Position numbers and translations under genes: made by a program
Source of the DNA: Onishia taeanensis
GTDB lineage: Bacteria > Pseudomonadota > Gammaproteobacteria > Pseudomonadales > Halomonadaceae
Direction of reading: 5' to 3'
Assembly (NCBI RefSeq): GCF_900100755.1
Contig: NZ_FNCI01000019.1
Location: 1-48,649 of the forward strand
DNA: 48,649 nucleotides
Notes under the pieces: generated by a model
Told to the model about the DNA's origin: nothing
The model's input: the letters and a program-made list of their open reading frames with translations, nothing else
The model's database searches: none
Part shown: positions 1 to 10,235 of the stretch, in pieces
Layout: every line of letters starts with the position of its first letter
Position numbering within the stretch: the stretch's first letter is position 1

Positions 1-13
1 CTGGCACTGAAAT

Positions 14-46
14 GAAGACTGCCCCGGCAAAGCCGAGGCAGTCTTC
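14..46 (-). terminator. Hairpin, possible terminator on the minus strand
   Basis: Fifteen-base arms (14-28 and 32-46) enclose a 3-base loop. The one non-Watson-Crick position (24/36) would be a G-U wobble in minus-strand RNA but a C-A mismatch in plus-strand RNA, which favours function in the direction of rpsA transcription. The T-tract that follows is poor, so termination is uncertain. Confidence 0.4.
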
Positions 47-51
47 TGGAG

Positions 52-111
52 CGCCGCCCCGAGGCTGGTGACGGGTTATCACACAGCCTCCCTAAGGGCG
101 GCGTTTTTGTT
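52..111 (+). terminator. Terminator-like hairpin with T-tract, plus strand
   Basis: An outer stem of 8 bp (52-59 with 96-103) and an inner stem of 7 bp (61-67 with 84-90) are followed directly by TTTTTGTT at 104-111. This is the form of a Rho-independent terminator for a plus-strand transcript coming from outside the window and convergent with rpsA. The inner right arm overlaps the possible IS end at 75-92, so the two readings compete. Confidence 0.45.
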
Positions 112-124
112 CAAGCGTCAGGGC

Positions 125-142
125 GTCTCGGCGAACCGAGAC
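125..142 (-). other. Short hairpin just after the rpsA stop codon
   Basis: The arms GTCTCGG and CCGAGAC (125-131, 136-142) close on a 4-base loop that reads UUCG in minus-strand RNA. It lies 13 bases past the rpsA stop. There is no T-tract, so it is more likely a 3' end stabiliser or processing signal than a terminator. Confidence 0.35.
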
Positions 143-155
143 ACCAGGGCTGGAC

Positions 156-1829
156 TTAGTCCTGACCCATCTGCTGCTTGATGAGATCACCGATGGTGGT
201 CGGTGTAGTCTCGGACTCCTGCTCGCGCAGACGACCCATGTTTTTACGGGTGTCTTCCTGATCCTTGGCCTTGACGGACAAGTTGATAACGCGGCTCTTG
301 CGATCCACGCTCACGATGCGAGCTTCGACGCTATCGCCTTCGTTCAGGACGTTGCGTGCATCTTCAACGCGATCGGCGCTGATCTCGGAAGCCTTGAGCA
401 CGGCCACGACATCTGTTGCCAGCTCGACGTGGGCTTCCTTGGCATCGACTTCGACGACACGACCGGTAACAACGCTACCCTTGTCGTTAACGGCGAGGTA
501 CTCGGCAACCGGATCGCTGTCCAGCTGCTTGATGCCCAGAGAAATGCGCTCACGCTCCGGATCGATGGACAGGATGACAGCTTCTGCCTCATCGCCCTTC
601 TTGAAGTTGCGCACGGCTTCTTCGCCCGTCTCGGACCAAGAGATGTCGGACAGGTGCACCAGGCCGTCGATACCGCCTTCCAGGCCGATGAAGATGCCGA
701 AGTCGGTGATGGACTTGATGCTGCCAGACACGCGGTCGCCCTTGTTGTAGCGAGCGCTGAAGTCTTCCCACGGGTTAGTGGTGCACTGCTTGATGCCCAG
801 AGAGATACGACGACGCTCTTCGTCGATATCCAGAACCATCACCTCGACGTCGTCGCCAACCTGGACGACCTTGGACGGGTGAATGTTCTTGTTGGTCCAG
901 TCCATTTCGGACACGTGGACCAGGCCTTCGACACCTTCTTCCAGCTCGGCGAAGCAGCCGTAGTCGGTAAGATTGGTAACGCGTGCGTTGACCTTGGTGT
1001 TCTCCGGGTAGCGACCCTTGATGTTGACCCAGGGATCTTCGCCCAGCTGCTTGAGACCCAGGGAAACACGGTTGCGCTCACGGTCGAACTTCAGCACCTT
1101 GACGTTGATCTCGTCGCCGACGGCAACGATCTCGGACGGATGCTTGATGCGCTTCCAGGCCATGTCGGTGATGTGCAGCAGGCCATCGACGCCGCCCAGG
1201 TCCACGAAGGCACCGTAGTCGGTCAGGTTCTTGACGATACCCTTGATCTGCTGGCCTTCCTGCAGGGTAGCCAGCAGCGCTTCACGCTCGGCGCTGTTCT
1301 CGGCTTCCAGAACGGCACGGCGAGAAACCACCACGTTGTTGCGTTTCGGGTCGAGCTTGATGACCTTGAAGTCCAGCTCTTTGTGCTCGAGGTGAGCTGT
1401 GTCACGCACCGGACGCACGTCTACCAGGGAACCCGGCAGGAAGGCACGGATAGAGGCCACGTCGACGGTGAAGCCACCCTTGACCTTACCGTTGATCACG
1501 CCCTTGACGATCTCATCTTTCTCGAAGGCTGCTTCCAGCTCTTTCCACGCCTCGGCGCGCTTGGCCTTCTCGCGGGACAGGCGGGTCTCACCGAAGCCAT
1601 CTTCCACGGCTTCCAGTGCAACCTTGACTTCATCGCCCACACCGATGGTCAGCTCACCGTTGTCGTCGCGGAACTGCGCGGACGGGATCTGGCCTTCGGA
1701 TTTCAGACCGGCATTGACGGTGATCCAATCACCTTCAATGTCGACGACGGTCGCCATGACAATGGCGCCCGGCTCCATGTTGATGTCTTGGAGAGACTGT
1801 TCAAACAAGTCAGCAAAGCTTTCGCTCAT
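156..1829 (-). CDS. rpsA: 30S ribosomal protein S1
   Basis: S1 binds mRNA on the small ribosomal subunit and helps initiation on leaders that are structured or have weak Shine-Dalgarno sites. The product is 557 residues, the same length as the E. coli protein, and shows the expected series of six S1 (OB-fold) repeats with recurring motifs such as [33 protein letters not shown] and [17 protein letters not shown]. The first two repeats are the more divergent ribosome-binding ones. The start is ATG with AGGA a few bases upstream. It is the last gene of the gyrA-serC-pheA-tyrA/aroA-cmk-rpsA series, 184 bases after cmk, so it may also have its own promoter in that gap. Confidence 0.97.
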   Translation of the reverse strand: MSESFADLFEQSLQDINMEPGAIVMATVVDIEGDWITVNAGLKSEGQIPSAQFRDDNGELTIGVGDEVKVALEAVEDGFGETRLSREKAKRAEAWKELEAAFEKDEIVKGVINGKVKGGFTVDVASIRAFLPGSLVDVRPVRDTAHLEHKELDFKVIKLDPKRNNVVVSRRAVLEAENSAEREALLATLQEGQQIKGIVKNLTDYGAFVDLGGVDGLLHITDMAWKRIKHPSEIVAVGDEINVKVLKFDRERNRVSLGLKQLGEDPWVNIKGRYPENTKVNARVTNLTDYGCFAELEEGVEGLVHVSEMDWTNKNIHPSKVVQVGDDVEVMVLDIDEERRRISLGIKQCTTNPWEDFSARYNKGDRVSGSIKSITDFGIFIGLEGGIDGLVHLSDISWSETGEEAVRNFKKGDEAEAVILSIDPERERISLGIKQLDSDPVAEYLAVNDKGSVVTGRVVEVDAKEAHVELATDVVAVLKASEISADRVEDARNVLNEGDSVEARIVSVDRKSRVINLSVKAKDQEDTRKNMGRLREQESETTPTTIGDLIKQQMGQD

Positions 1830-2013
1830 GATGTTCCTACGTGATCAACGTTGAATGGCGGCTTACCGCCTTCTCCGCACCACCAGCGAGTGCGGGCCTA
1901 CTGCAATATGCCTCGGGGATGTTGACGCTGGTTAGACCTGAGCGGACTCTCAGTACGTGCTGTCCGCCCATGTCGTTACATTGTCCCGAGGCCCGTAATG
2001 GATCGTTGGACGA

Positions 2014-2697
2014 TCATACAATGCCGCGTTGGGCAAGCAGATCCTTCACCCGTTCCACCACTTCCGGAATAGTCAGGCTCGTGGTGTCCAGCTCGATGGC
2101 ATCGGCTGCCGGTTCGAGAGGGGCAACGCTGCGCTGCATATCTCGCGCATCGCGGGCCTGAATCTCCTTCAAAAGACTCGGTAGACTAGCATCCTGCCCC
2201 GCCTCCCGCAACTGCAGATGCCGACGCTTGGCACGCTCCTCGGCGCTGGCGGTCAGGAAGACTTTCAGGGGAGCGGCGGGAAACACCACTGTCCCCATGT
2301 CACGACCATCGGCCACCAGGCCAGGCGCCTTGAGGAAGTCGCGCTGACGCTTCAGCAACGCCTCGCGAACCCGCGGCAGCGACGCCACCTGGGAGGCCCG
2401 GTCGCCGGCCTGCTCGGTGCGAATCTCACGGCTGACGTCATCCCCTTCCAGCAGCACGAGACTCCCACCCTCGTCGGGAACGAAGACCACGTCCAGATTG
2501 GAAGCCAGCGTTGCCAGAGATGCCTCGTCGTCCAGCTCCACCTCATGGCGCTCGGCCGCCAGGGCGGTCAGCCGATACAGCGCCCCGCTGTCCAGCAAAT
2601 GCCAACCCAGCCCCTCGGCGATCAAGCGGCTAATGGTGCCCTTGCCGGCCCCGCCGGGGCCATCGATGGTCAACACCCGTGTTTCGGCATCGCTCAT
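2014..2697 (-). CDS. cmk: Cytidylate kinase
   Basis: Phosphorylates CMP and dCMP to the diphosphates using ATP, a cytosolic step of pyrimidine nucleotide recycling. The 227-residue product has the usual family length. A P-loop GPGGAGKGT lies near residue 14, followed by the substrate-binding LDSGALYR region and [11 protein letters not shown]. The ATG start overlaps the stop of the tyrA-aroA gene by 4 bases (ATGA), which indicates translational coupling. The cmk-rpsA pairing is conserved across proteobacteria. Confidence 0.96.
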   Translation of the reverse strand: MSDAETRVLTIDGPGGAGKGTISRLIAEGLGWHLLDSGALYRLTALAAERHEVELDDEASLATLASNLDVVFVPDEGGSLVLLEGDDVSREIRTEQAGDRASQVASLPRVREALLKRQRDFLKAPGLVADGRDMGTVVFPAAPLKVFLTASAEERAKRRHLQLREAGQDASLPSLLKEIQARDARDMQRSVAPLEPAADAIELDTTSLTIPEVVERVKDLLAQRGIV

Positions 2698-5033
2698 GCA
2701 TCCTCCCGCTGTTCGCAGGCCACGGACTCATCACCAGAGGCGGGAGCGACGATCAGGCCGACACGGCGCGCCAGCTCGACGAAGCCGGGGAAGGAGGTGG
2801 CCACATTGGCGCAGTCATCGATCACGATCTCGTCACGGGCGCGCAGTCCGGCGACCGCGAAGGCCATGGCAATGCGATGATCACCGAGGCTGTCGACTTG
2901 ACCGCCGCCGTAATTCGGCGCGCCGGAGCCATCGTCAGCACCGAGGATATCGATACCATCGGCCACCACGGTATTCTCGACGCCGAGCACAGCGAGGCCA
3001 TCGGCCATGGCCTGAATACGATCGGACTCCTTGACGCGCAGTTCTTCCGCACCGCGCAGTCGCGTCGTGCCTTGCGCATTGGCGGCAGCGATAAACAGCG
3101 CCGGGAACTCGTCGATGGCCAGCGGCACCTGGTCGACCGGAATATCGATACCCTTGAGCGGCGCATAGCGCACTCGGATATCCGCGACCGGCTCTCCGCC
3201 CACCTCATGCTGATGCGATAGCTCGAGATCGGCACCCATCAGCTTGAGGATATTGATCACCCCGATACGGGTGGGGTTGATACCGACATGCTCGAGCGTC
3301 AAGTCGGCACCCGGCGTGATCGCTGCGGCGACCAGGAAGAAGGTCGCCGAGGAGATATCGGAGGGCACATCGATAGGCCCTGCCGCAAGGGAGCCACCGC
3401 CGTTGAGCCACGCAGTATCGCCTTCGCGCTCGACCGGATAGCCAAAACCATTGAGCATACGCTCGGTGTGATCACGTGTCGGCGCCGGCTCTTTAACGCG
3501 GGTCTCACCCTCGGCATACATGCCCGCGAGCAACAGGCACGACTTGACCTGGGCACTGGCCATGGGCATCGCGTAGTCGATGCCTTTGAGGGGCTGGCCA
3601 CCATGAATCTTCAGCGGCGGGCGCCCGCCCTCGGCGGTGTCGATCTTGGCCCCCATCAGGCGCAGCGGGTCGGCGACCCGGCCCATGGGCCGCTTGGTCA
3701 GGGAGGCGTCACCCGTCAGCTCGCTATCGAAGGCCTGACCGGCCAGCAGGCCGGCAAACAGGCGCATGGCGGTGCCGGAATTGCCCACGTAAATAGGCCC
3801 CGCCGGCGCCTTGAGGCCGTGCATGCCGACGCCATGGATGGTCACCCGCCCTTGATGCGGCCCTTCGATGGCCACGCCCATTTCGCGGAAGGCCTGCAGC
3901 GTCGCCAAGCTATCCTCGCCTTCGAGGAAGCCTTTCACTTCGGTGACACCTTCAGCTAGCGCGCCCAACATGATGGAACGGTGTGATACCGACTTGTCGC
4001 CCGGCACGCGAATGCGTCCGGAAACGCTGCCGCCGGGGCTGACCCGGTAGCGCATGGAATTGTCTTGCATGGTCTGATAACCCGCCTGATAACTGGTCTG
4101 GTTTAACAGCGTATCGAAATAGTGCCGAGCATGGCTGGCCCGGTCGAGAATGCCCAGCATGGCATCGCCGTTTCCCTCTTCCACGGCACGGCGCAGTCGA
4201 GCCACGCCCCCTTCGAAATCATCCAGGGCCTGCAGAACGGCATCGCGATTAGCCGTAAAGATATCCCGCCACATCACCGGGTCACTGCCGGCGATACGGG
4301 TGAAATCACGAAAGCCACCGGCAGCGTAGCGAAAGATATCCAAGCGCTCATCCTGGCGAGCCAGGGTATCCACCAGCGAAAAGGCCAGCAGATGCGGCAG
4401 ATGGCTGGTGCGCGCCAGCACCTGGTCGTGGTGCTCGACTGGCATTTCGAGCACCGTGGCCCCGCAGGCGTCCCACAGGGCACGCACCCGGCACAGCGCG
4501 CCGGGCGCCGTGTCTTCGTCGGGCGTCAGGATGACCTTGTGCTGACGATACAACCGGGAATTGGAAGCGGCCACCCCACTCTTCTCGGAGCCGGCGATCG
4601 GATGCCCCAGCACCAGGTTGGTCGGCAGCTTGCCGAAGATGCGCTCTGCGGTATCGCGAATGGCCGCCTTGGTGCTGCCGACATCGGTGATGACGACGTC
4701 GCTAGCGGCCGTGTGAAGCCCTGCGGCCAAGGCCTCCATCACCGCATCCATGGCCAATACCGGCACTGCCAGCACGACCAGGCTGCTGCCTGGCAGCACT
4801 GCGGCAAGCTCGGTGTCACCGCCGTCGATGATGCCCATCTCGATTCCGCGAGCGATCTCGTCGGCATCACGGTCACAGGCCAGAATCGTACCAGCGAAAC
4901 CGCCGGCCTTGAGGGCCGCCGCCAAGGAACCGCCAATCAGCCCGAGCCCGACGATCAATAATTGGGACTCGCCGAGCCTGCTCGCATCCGGCGCGGGCGG
5001 CGCCGCCGACTGAGGCCTGGAAGACGCCCTCAT
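2694..5033 (-). CDS. tyrA-aroA: Fused prephenate dehydrogenase / EPSP synthase
   Basis: A 779-residue two-domain enzyme of aromatic amino-acid synthesis. Residues of about 22-310 are a TyrA domain with the NAD-binding motif GLGLIGGS, oxidising prephenate towards tyrosine. Residues of about 330-770 are AroA (5-enolpyruvylshikimate-3-phosphate synthase), with [18 protein letters not shown] and KRPMGRV. EPSP synthase acts upstream of chorismate and prephenate dehydrogenase after it, so the fusion joins two non-adjacent steps. The same fusion is known in Pseudomonas. The gene starts 2 bases after the pheA stop and overlaps cmk by 4 bases. The N-terminal 20 residues are Ala/Pro-rich, so a slightly later start cannot be excluded. 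Confidence 0.95.
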   Translation of the reverse strand: MRASSRPQSAAPPAPDASRLGESQLLIVGLGLIGGSLAAALKAGGFAGTILACDRDADEIARGIEMGIIDGGDTELAAVLPGSSLVVLAVPVLAMDAVMEALAAGLHTAASDVVITDVGSTKAAIRDTAERIFGKLPTNLVLGHPIAGSEKSGVAASNSRLYRQHKVILTPDEDTAPGALCRVRALWDACGATVLEMPVEHHDQVLARTSHLPHLLAFSLVDTLARQDERLDIFRYAAGGFRDFTRIAGSDPVMWRDIFTANRDAVLQALDDFEGGVARLRRAVEEGNGDAMLGILDRASHARHYFDTLLNQTSYQAGYQTMQDNSMRYRVSPGGSVSGRIRVPGDKSVSHRSIMLGALAEGVTEVKGFLEGEDSLATLQAFREMGVAIEGPHQGRVTIHGVGMHGLKAPAGPIYVGNSGTAMRLFAGLLAGQAFDSELTGDASLTKRPMGRVADPLRLMGAKIDTAEGGRPPLKIHGGQPLKGIDYAMPMASAQVKSCLLLAGMYAEGETRVKEPAPTRDHTERMLNGFGYPVEREGDTAWLNGGGSLAAGPIDVPSDISSATFFLVAAAITPGADLTLEHVGINPTRIGVINILKLMGADLELSHQHEVGGEPVADIRVRYAPLKGIDIPVDQVPLAIDEFPALFIAAANAQGTTRLRGAEELRVKESDRIQAMADGLAVLGVENTVVADGIDILGADDGSGAPNYGGGQVDSLGDHRIAMAFAVAGLRARDEIVIDDCANVATSFPGFVELARRVGLIVAPASGDESVACEQREDA

Positions 5034-5035
5034 GA

Positions 5036-6127
5036 TCAGAGCACACCTACCGGATAGGAGCCCAGCACCTTGAGCTCGGCACAGCGCAACTGCACTTCCT
5101 CGAGCACGGCCGCCACACGCGCATCATCACGATGCCCGCTGAAGTCGATGAAGAAGACGTAGTTCCAGACCCCGCTGCGCGACGGCCGCGTCTCGAGACG
5201 CGTCAGGTCGATCTGATGACGGTGGAAGGGTTCCAGCAGGTCATGCAGGGCGCCAGGCTGGTTGCGCATGGCCACCACGATCGACGTCTTGTCCTCACCC
5301 GAGGCAGGCACATCCTGATTGCCGATGATCAAGAAGCGCGTCGAGTTATCCGGACGATCCTCGATGGTCTCGGCAATCTTCTCGAGGTCATAGAGCTTGG
5401 CCGCCATATCGCCGGCAATCGCCGCACTATGCCACTCGGTCTTGACCAGCTTGGCCGCCTCGGCGTTGGAAGACACCGGCACCCGCTCGGCATGCGGATA
5501 ATGCGCGTCCAGCCATTTGCGACACTGAGCAAAGGACTGGGGATGCGAGTAGACCCGCGAGACCTTGTCACGACGGGTATTGCTCGACACCAGCAGGTGA
5601 TGATGGATGCGCAGCACCACTTCGCCACAGATGCGCATTGAGGAGTCCATGAAGGAATCCAGGGTATGGTTGACCACGCCTTCGGTGGAGTTTTCCACCG
5701 GCACCACGCCGTAATTGACGGCGCCGGCCTCGACCTCCCGGAACACCTCGTCGATGGCGGCCATCGGCAAGCTGACCGCGCTTTCGCCGAAGTGCTTGAG
5801 GGCCGCCTGCTGGGTAAAGGTACCTTCGGGCCCCAGATAGGCCACCTTGACCGGCTTTTCGAGCGCCAGACAGGCCGACATGATCTCGCGGAACAGCCGC
5901 GCCATTTCCTCGGCATCCAAAGGCCCCTGGTTGAGCGCCATGATGCGTCTGAGCACCTGGGCCTCACGCTCGGGCCGATAGAAGACCGCATCCGGGTCGG
6001 AGTCGGTCTTTACCTTGGCCACCTGACCCGCGCACTGGGCGCGCTCGCTGATCAGGCGCAGGATTTCACCATCCAGGCCATCGATACGCTGACGCAGCGC
6101 ATCGAGATCGATGGGGGTGTCACTCAT
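5036..6127 (-). CDS. pheA: Bifunctional chorismate mutase / prephenate dehydratase (P-protein)
   Basis: Converts chorismate to prephenate and then to phenylpyruvate, the committed route to phenylalanine. The 363-residue product has an AroQ-type chorismate mutase helix bundle (about 5-90, beginning LDALRQRIDGLD), a prephenate dehydratase domain (about 92-275, with YLGPEGTFT, PVENSTEGVV and the TRF motif in NSTRFLIIG) and a C-terminal ACT regulatory domain (NQPGALHDLL, then ETRP in place of the common ESRP) that should bind phenylalanine for feedback inhibition. It sits 84 bases after serC with a strong AGGGGAAA ribosome-binding site. No attenuator peptide rich in Phe codons is visible upstream. 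Confidence 0.96.
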   Translation of the reverse strand: MSDTPIDLDALRQRIDGLDGEILRLISERAQCAGQVAKVKTDSDPDAVFYRPEREAQVLRRIMALNQGPLDAEEMARLFREIMSACLALEKPVKVAYLGPEGTFTQQAALKHFGESAVSLPMAAIDEVFREVEAGAVNYGVVPVENSTEGVVNHTLDSFMDSSMRICGEVVLRIHHHLLVSSNTRRDKVSRVYSHPQSFAQCRKWLDAHYPHAERVPVSSNAEAAKLVKTEWHSAAIAGDMAAKLYDLEKIAETIEDRPDNSTRFLIIGNQDVPASGEDKTSIVVAMRNQPGALHDLLEPFHRHQIDLTRLETRPSRSGVWNYVFFIDFSGHRDDARVAAVLEEVQLRCAELKVLGSYPVGVL

Positions 6128-6211
6128 TCGATTTCCCCTAACTAAACCCCTGATTCGACAATGGTACGGCCACCGAGCATGGTTGGCTCGGTCGCGCCGC
6201 CCGCTGCGACG

Positions 6212-7312
6212 CTAGCCGCGCCGACGCTCGAAGTCGGCCATGAACTCCACCAGGGTATCGACCCCGGATTCGGGTACCGCGTTGTAGAGGCTGGCACGCA
6301 TGCCACCCACGCTGCGATGCCCCTTGAGGTTGAGCAGCCCGGCCTCTTCCGATTCGGCCAGGAAGGCCTTGTCGAGGCGATCATCTGCCAGCACGAAGGG
6401 CACGTTCATGCGCGAACGATTGTCCACCGCAATAGGGTTGGAATACATATCGCTCTGGTCGATGGCGGCATACAGCTTGGCGGCCTTGCGCTCATTGAGG
6501 GCATTCATCGCCTCGAGACCGCCGATCTCGTGTTTCAGCCACTGGAACACCAACCCCGCCAAGTACCAGCTATAGGTCGGCGGCGTGTTGTACATCGAGC
6601 CGTGCTCGGCCATGACCTTGTAATTGAACATGGTCGGCGTATCGGGGCGCGCGCGATCCAGCAGGTCATCGCGCACAATCGCCAGCGTCAGGCCGGCGGG
6701 GCCGATGTTTTTCTGGGCCCCGGCGTAGATCACACCGAACTGCGAGACATCCAGCGGGCCGGAAAGAATCGACGAGGACATGTCGCAGACCACCGGCACT
6801 TCACTGCCATCGGCCAGTCGCCCTTCGGGGATATAGTCGAACGCAAGGCCGCCGATGGTCTCGTTGCTCGTATAGTGCAGGTAGGCTGCATCACCCGACA
6901 GCGCAATATCCTCCTGGCGCGGCACGGCGGTGAGGCCATTGGCCTCGCTGGACGCCGCCACATGGGCACCGGCCAGATGGCGCGCCTCGGCAATGGCTTT
7001 CTTGCCCCAGATACCGGTATACAGATAGTTCGGCGTGCCGCCCTGACCCAGCAGGTTGTAGGGCAACATCGCAAATTGCATCGAGGCACCGCCCTGCAGG
7101 AACAGCACCCGATAGTTATCGGGCACGGCCAGCAGCTCGCGCAGATCCGCCTCGGCCTGCTCGGCGATGGCTACGAACTCGGGGCTACGATGGCTCATCT
7201 CCATCACCGAGAGGCCACGCCCCTGATAATCGAGCAGCTCTTCCCGAGCCTTTTCCAGAACGGCGGTCGGCAGCGCCGCCGGTCCCGCACAAAAATTATA
7301 ATGACGTGTCAT
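6212..7312 (-). CDS. serC: Phosphoserine aminotransferase
   Basis: A PLP enzyme that transaminates 3-phosphohydroxypyruvate with glutamate to give phosphoserine; it also acts in pyridoxal phosphate synthesis. The 366-residue product starts at the family's usual N-terminus (NFCAGPAALP), and the PLP-binding lysine lies in GAQKNIGPAG. It begins 40 bases after the gyrA stop and precedes pheA, the order found in the Pseudomonas supraoperon, so it is probably co-transcribed with gyrA at least in part. Confidence 0.96.
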   Translation of the reverse strand: MTRHYNFCAGPAALPTAVLEKAREELLDYQGRGLSVMEMSHRSPEFVAIAEQAEADLRELLAVPDNYRVLFLQGGASMQFAMLPYNLLGQGGTPNYLYTGIWGKKAIAEARHLAGAHVAASSEANGLTAVPRQEDIALSGDAAYLHYTSNETIGGLAFDYIPEGRLADGSEVPVVCDMSSSILSGPLDVSQFGVIYAGAQKNIGPAGLTLAIVRDDLLDRARPDTPTMFNYKVMAEHGSMYNTPPTYSWYLAGLVFQWLKHEIGGLEAMNALNERKAAKLYAAIDQSDMYSNPIAVDNRSRMNVPFVLADDRLDKAFLAESEEAGLLNLKGHRSVGGMRASLYNAVPESGVDTLVEFMADFERRRG

Positions 7313-7352
7313 CAGCGTAGTATTCCAGAATGATGGTGTCGGCTAACGGCGC

Positions 7353-10091
7353 TCAGTGATCGTCTTCAGACGCATCGCTGCCTGTCCCCTCTGCGGGGGC
7401 TTCGCCTGACGCGTCTTCCGCGCCCGCCTCAAGCGTTTCTTCAGCAGCCCCGTCCAGTGTCTCACCGCTAGGCGCTTCTTCGTCCGGCTCGTCGATGCGC
7501 ACGGTCTTGACCAGCGCCTCGCCCTCGCCCAGACGAATCAGCATCACGCCCTGAGTGTTGCGCGATGTCGTGGACACTTCCTCGACCCGCGTACGCACCA
7601 GCGTGCCTTTGTCGGTGATCAGCATCATCTCGTCGGCAGAGTAGACCTGCATCGCCGCGACCATATCGCCGTTACGCTGGCTGGTCTGCATCGCGATCAC
7701 GCCCTGGCCACCACGCCCACGCAGCGGGAACTCCTCGAGGCGGGTACGCTTGCCATAGCCGCGCTCGGAGGCGGTCAGGATGTAGATCTGACCATCATGG
7801 GTCGCCACATCTGCCGGGGCCTCAGCATCATCGCTTTCGGTATCGTCTTCGACATCGACCTGCTGGGACTGCGGAATGATCAGACTGATCACCCGAGCGC
7901 CATCCTGCAGCCGCATACCGCGCACGCCGCGGGCAGTCCGCCCCATGGCGCGGACATGGGATTCCTCGAAGCGGATCGCCTTGCCGTTGGAAGACAACAG
8001 CATGGCGTGGTCCGAGCCAGAGGTAATAGCGGCACCAATCAGCTGGTCATCCTCGTCGATATCGATGGCGATGAGGCCAACGCTACGCGGACGCGAGAAC
8101 TGATCGAGGCTGGTACGCTTGACCGTACCCTTGGCGGTAGCGAAGAAGATGAAGCTGTCTTCGCGATACTCGCGCACCGGCAGCATGGCGCTCACCGCTT
8201 CGCCTTCATCCAGCGGCAGCAGGTTGACCAGCGGCTTGCCCCTGGAGCCGCGGCTGGCATTGGGCATCTCGTAGACCTTGAGCCAGTAGACCTTGCCCTT
8301 GTTGGTGAACAGCAGCACGGTGTCGTGAGTCGAGGCCACCAGCAGGTGTTCGATGACGTCTTCATCTTTCATCGCCGTCGCCGACTTGCCGCGCCCACCG
8401 CGGCGCTGCGCCTGGTAGTCGGAAAGGGGCTGCGTCTTGGCATAGCCGCTACGAGAAATGGTCACCACCATGTCTTCTTCGGCGATCAGGTCTTCGATAT
8501 GCAGATCAAGATGGCTGATCTGGACCTCGGTGCGACGCGGATCACCATACTGATCGCGGATGGCTTCGAGCTCTTCGCGAATCACCTCGAGCAAACGGTC
8601 TGCGGAGGCCAAAATCGCGGTCAGCTCGGCGATTCTTTCGAGAATGCCCAGATACTCGTTGAGCAGCTTCTCGGTCTCAAGGCCGGTCAAACGGTGCAGA
8701 CGCAGCTCAAGAATGGCCTGGGCCTGGGCCGGCGAGAGGCGATATTGCTGGCCTGCATCGTCGAGACCGAAGCCCTCTTCCAGATCCTCGGGCTTGCACG
8801 AGGTCGCACCGGCTCGCTCCAGCATGCCGGTCACCTGCCCCGGCTGCCAGCTACGGGCCAGCAGTTGATCCTTGGCTTCAGCAGCCGACGGCGAGGCCTT
8901 GATGAGCTCGATCACCTCATCGATATTGGAGATCGCGACCGCCAAGCCCTCGAGAATATGACCGCGTTCACGCGCCTTGCGCAGCTCGAAGAGCGTACGG
9001 CGGGTGACGACTTCACGACGGTGACGAATGAAGGCCTCAAGCATTTCCTTGAGGTTAAGCGTCTTCGGCTGGCCGTCGGACAATGCCACCATGTTGATGC
9101 CGAACACGTTCTGCAGCTGCGTCTGAGCGAAGAGGTTGTTGACCACCACCTCGCCGCTTTCGCCACGCTTGACCTCGATCACGACGCGCAGACCATCCTT
9201 GTCGGACTCGTCGCGCAGTTCGGCGATGCCGTCGATGCGCTTTTCCTTGACCAGTTCGGCGATCTTCTCGATCAAGCGCGCCTTGTTTACCTGATACGGC
9301 AGCTCATTGACGATGATGTGGTCGCGGCCCGTCTTGTCATCGTGCTCGATGGTGTGACGCGCACGCACATAGATGCGCCCACGGCCGGTACGGTAGGCAT
9401 CGAGAATCCCGGCCTTACCGTTGATGATGCCGCCGGTGGGGAAGTCGGGGGCCTGGATATATTCCATCAGGTCATCGATCGACAGCGTATGGTCGTCGAT
9501 CAACGCCAGGCAGCCGCTGATCACCTCGCTCATATTGTGCGGCGGGATGTTGGTAGCCATACCCACGGCAATGCCGGAGCTACCATTGATCAGCAGATTG
9601 GGAACCTTGGTCGGCAGCACCTCGGGGATGCGTTCGGTGCCGTCATAGTTGTCGACCCAGTCGACGGTATCTTTCTCGAGATCGGCCAGCAGCTCATGGG
9701 AGAGCTTGGCCATGCGCACCTCGGTATAACGCATGGCGGCAGCGTTATCACCGTCGATGGAACCGAAGTTACCCTGGCCGTCGACCAGCACATGGCGCAT
9801 CGAGAAATCCTGCGCCATACGTACGATGGTATCGTAGACCGCACTGTCACCGTGCGGGTGATATTTACCGATGACGTCACCCACGACACGGGCCGACTTC
9901 TTGTAAGGCTTGTTCCAGTCGTTGTTCAATTCGTGCATGGCAAACAGCACACGCCGGTGTACCGGCTTGAGGCCATCACGTACGTCGGGCAGCGCCCGGC
10001 CGATGATCACGCTCATGGCGTAATCGAGATACGACTGCTTGAGCTCGTCCTCGATGTTGACTGGCAGAATCTCTCTGGCGATGTCACCCAT
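7353..10091 (-). CDS. gyrA: DNA gyrase subunit A
   Basis: The breakage-reunion subunit of DNA gyrase, acting with GyrB to supercoil DNA. The product is 912 residues, longer than E. coli GyrA (875), mainly because of a C-terminal tail of about 45 residues dominated by Glu, Asp, Ala and Gly. The catalytic tyrosine is Tyr122 (AAAMRYTE). The quinolone-resistance region keeps Ser83 and Asp87 ([10 protein letters not shown]), the susceptible state. The GyrA box reads QRRGGRG, followed by the beta-pinwheel repeats needed for wrapping DNA. An acidic insert near residue 760 ([12 protein letters not shown]) also fits a halophile. Confidence 0.98.
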   Translation of the reverse strand: MGDIAREILPVNIEDELKQSYLDYAMSVIIGRALPDVRDGLKPVHRRVLFAMHELNNDWNKPYKKSARVVGDVIGKYHPHGDSAVYDTIVRMAQDFSMRHVLVDGQGNFGSIDGDNAAAMRYTEVRMAKLSHELLADLEKDTVDWVDNYDGTERIPEVLPTKVPNLLINGSSGIAVGMATNIPPHNMSEVISGCLALIDDHTLSIDDLMEYIQAPDFPTGGIINGKAGILDAYRTGRGRIYVRARHTIEHDDKTGRDHIIVNELPYQVNKARLIEKIAELVKEKRIDGIAELRDESDKDGLRVVIEVKRGESGEVVVNNLFAQTQLQNVFGINMVALSDGQPKTLNLKEMLEAFIRHRREVVTRRTLFELRKARERGHILEGLAVAISNIDEVIELIKASPSAAEAKDQLLARSWQPGQVTGMLERAGATSCKPEDLEEGFGLDDAGQQYRLSPAQAQAILELRLHRLTGLETEKLLNEYLGILERIAELTAILASADRLLEVIREELEAIRDQYGDPRRTEVQISHLDLHIEDLIAEEDMVVTISRSGYAKTQPLSDYQAQRRGGRGKSATAMKDEDVIEHLLVASTHDTVLLFTNKGKVYWLKVYEMPNASRGSRGKPLVNLLPLDEGEAVSAMLPVREYREDSFIFFATAKGTVKRTSLDQFSRPRSVGLIAIDIDEDDQLIGAAITSGSDHAMLLSSNGKAIRFEESHVRAMGRTARGVRGMRLQDGARVISLIIPQSQQVDVEDDTESDDAEAPADVATHDGQIYILTASERGYGKRTRLEEFPLRGRGGQGVIAMQTSQRNGDMVAAMQVYSADEMMLITDKGTLVRTRVEEVSTTSRNTQGVMLIRLGEGEALVKTVRIDEPDEEAPSGETLDGAAEETLEAGAEDASGEAPAEGTGSDASEDDH

Positions 10092-10170
10092 GGGTCGTCA
10101 AATCCTTTGCACTGCGACTGTTTGGCGCTACGGGAGGCTGGCAAGGCTAGCTTCGTGATAGCAATGCGAA

Positions 10171-10179
10171 ATTGTACCA
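10171..10179 (-). promoter_or_regulatory. Extended -10 element before gyrA
   Basis: On the minus strand the bases read TGG followed by TACAAT, an extended -10 form (TGn-TATAAT) with five of six -10 bases matching. It lies about 80 bases before the gyrA start. No good -35 hexamer is present at 17 bases, which is acceptable for an extended -10 promoter. Confidence 0.5.
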
Positions 10180-10235
10180 CTCACCGCCCCCTAAAGGCAG
10201 CGTCAGCGCCCCTAGCGGAGCCAGTTCGGGGTAGA

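Larger units (their letters stand above)
1..155. other. Non-coding region downstream of rpsA
   Basis: No credible gene. The region holds three hairpins (14-46, 52-103 and 125-142) and an 18-base stretch (75-92) that nearly matches the end of the insertion sequence at the other edge of the window. In many gammaproteobacteria ihfB follows rpsA; it does not begin within these 155 bases. Confidence 0.6.

Noticed and set aside
429-1844. A 471-codon open frame opposite rpsA
   Set aside because: Antisense shadow of the S1 repeats; its composition mirrors the repeat structure of rpsA and nothing else supports it.
6161-7333. A 390-codon open frame opposite serC
   Set aside because: SerC is certain on the other strand; this frame has no motif and no start signal.
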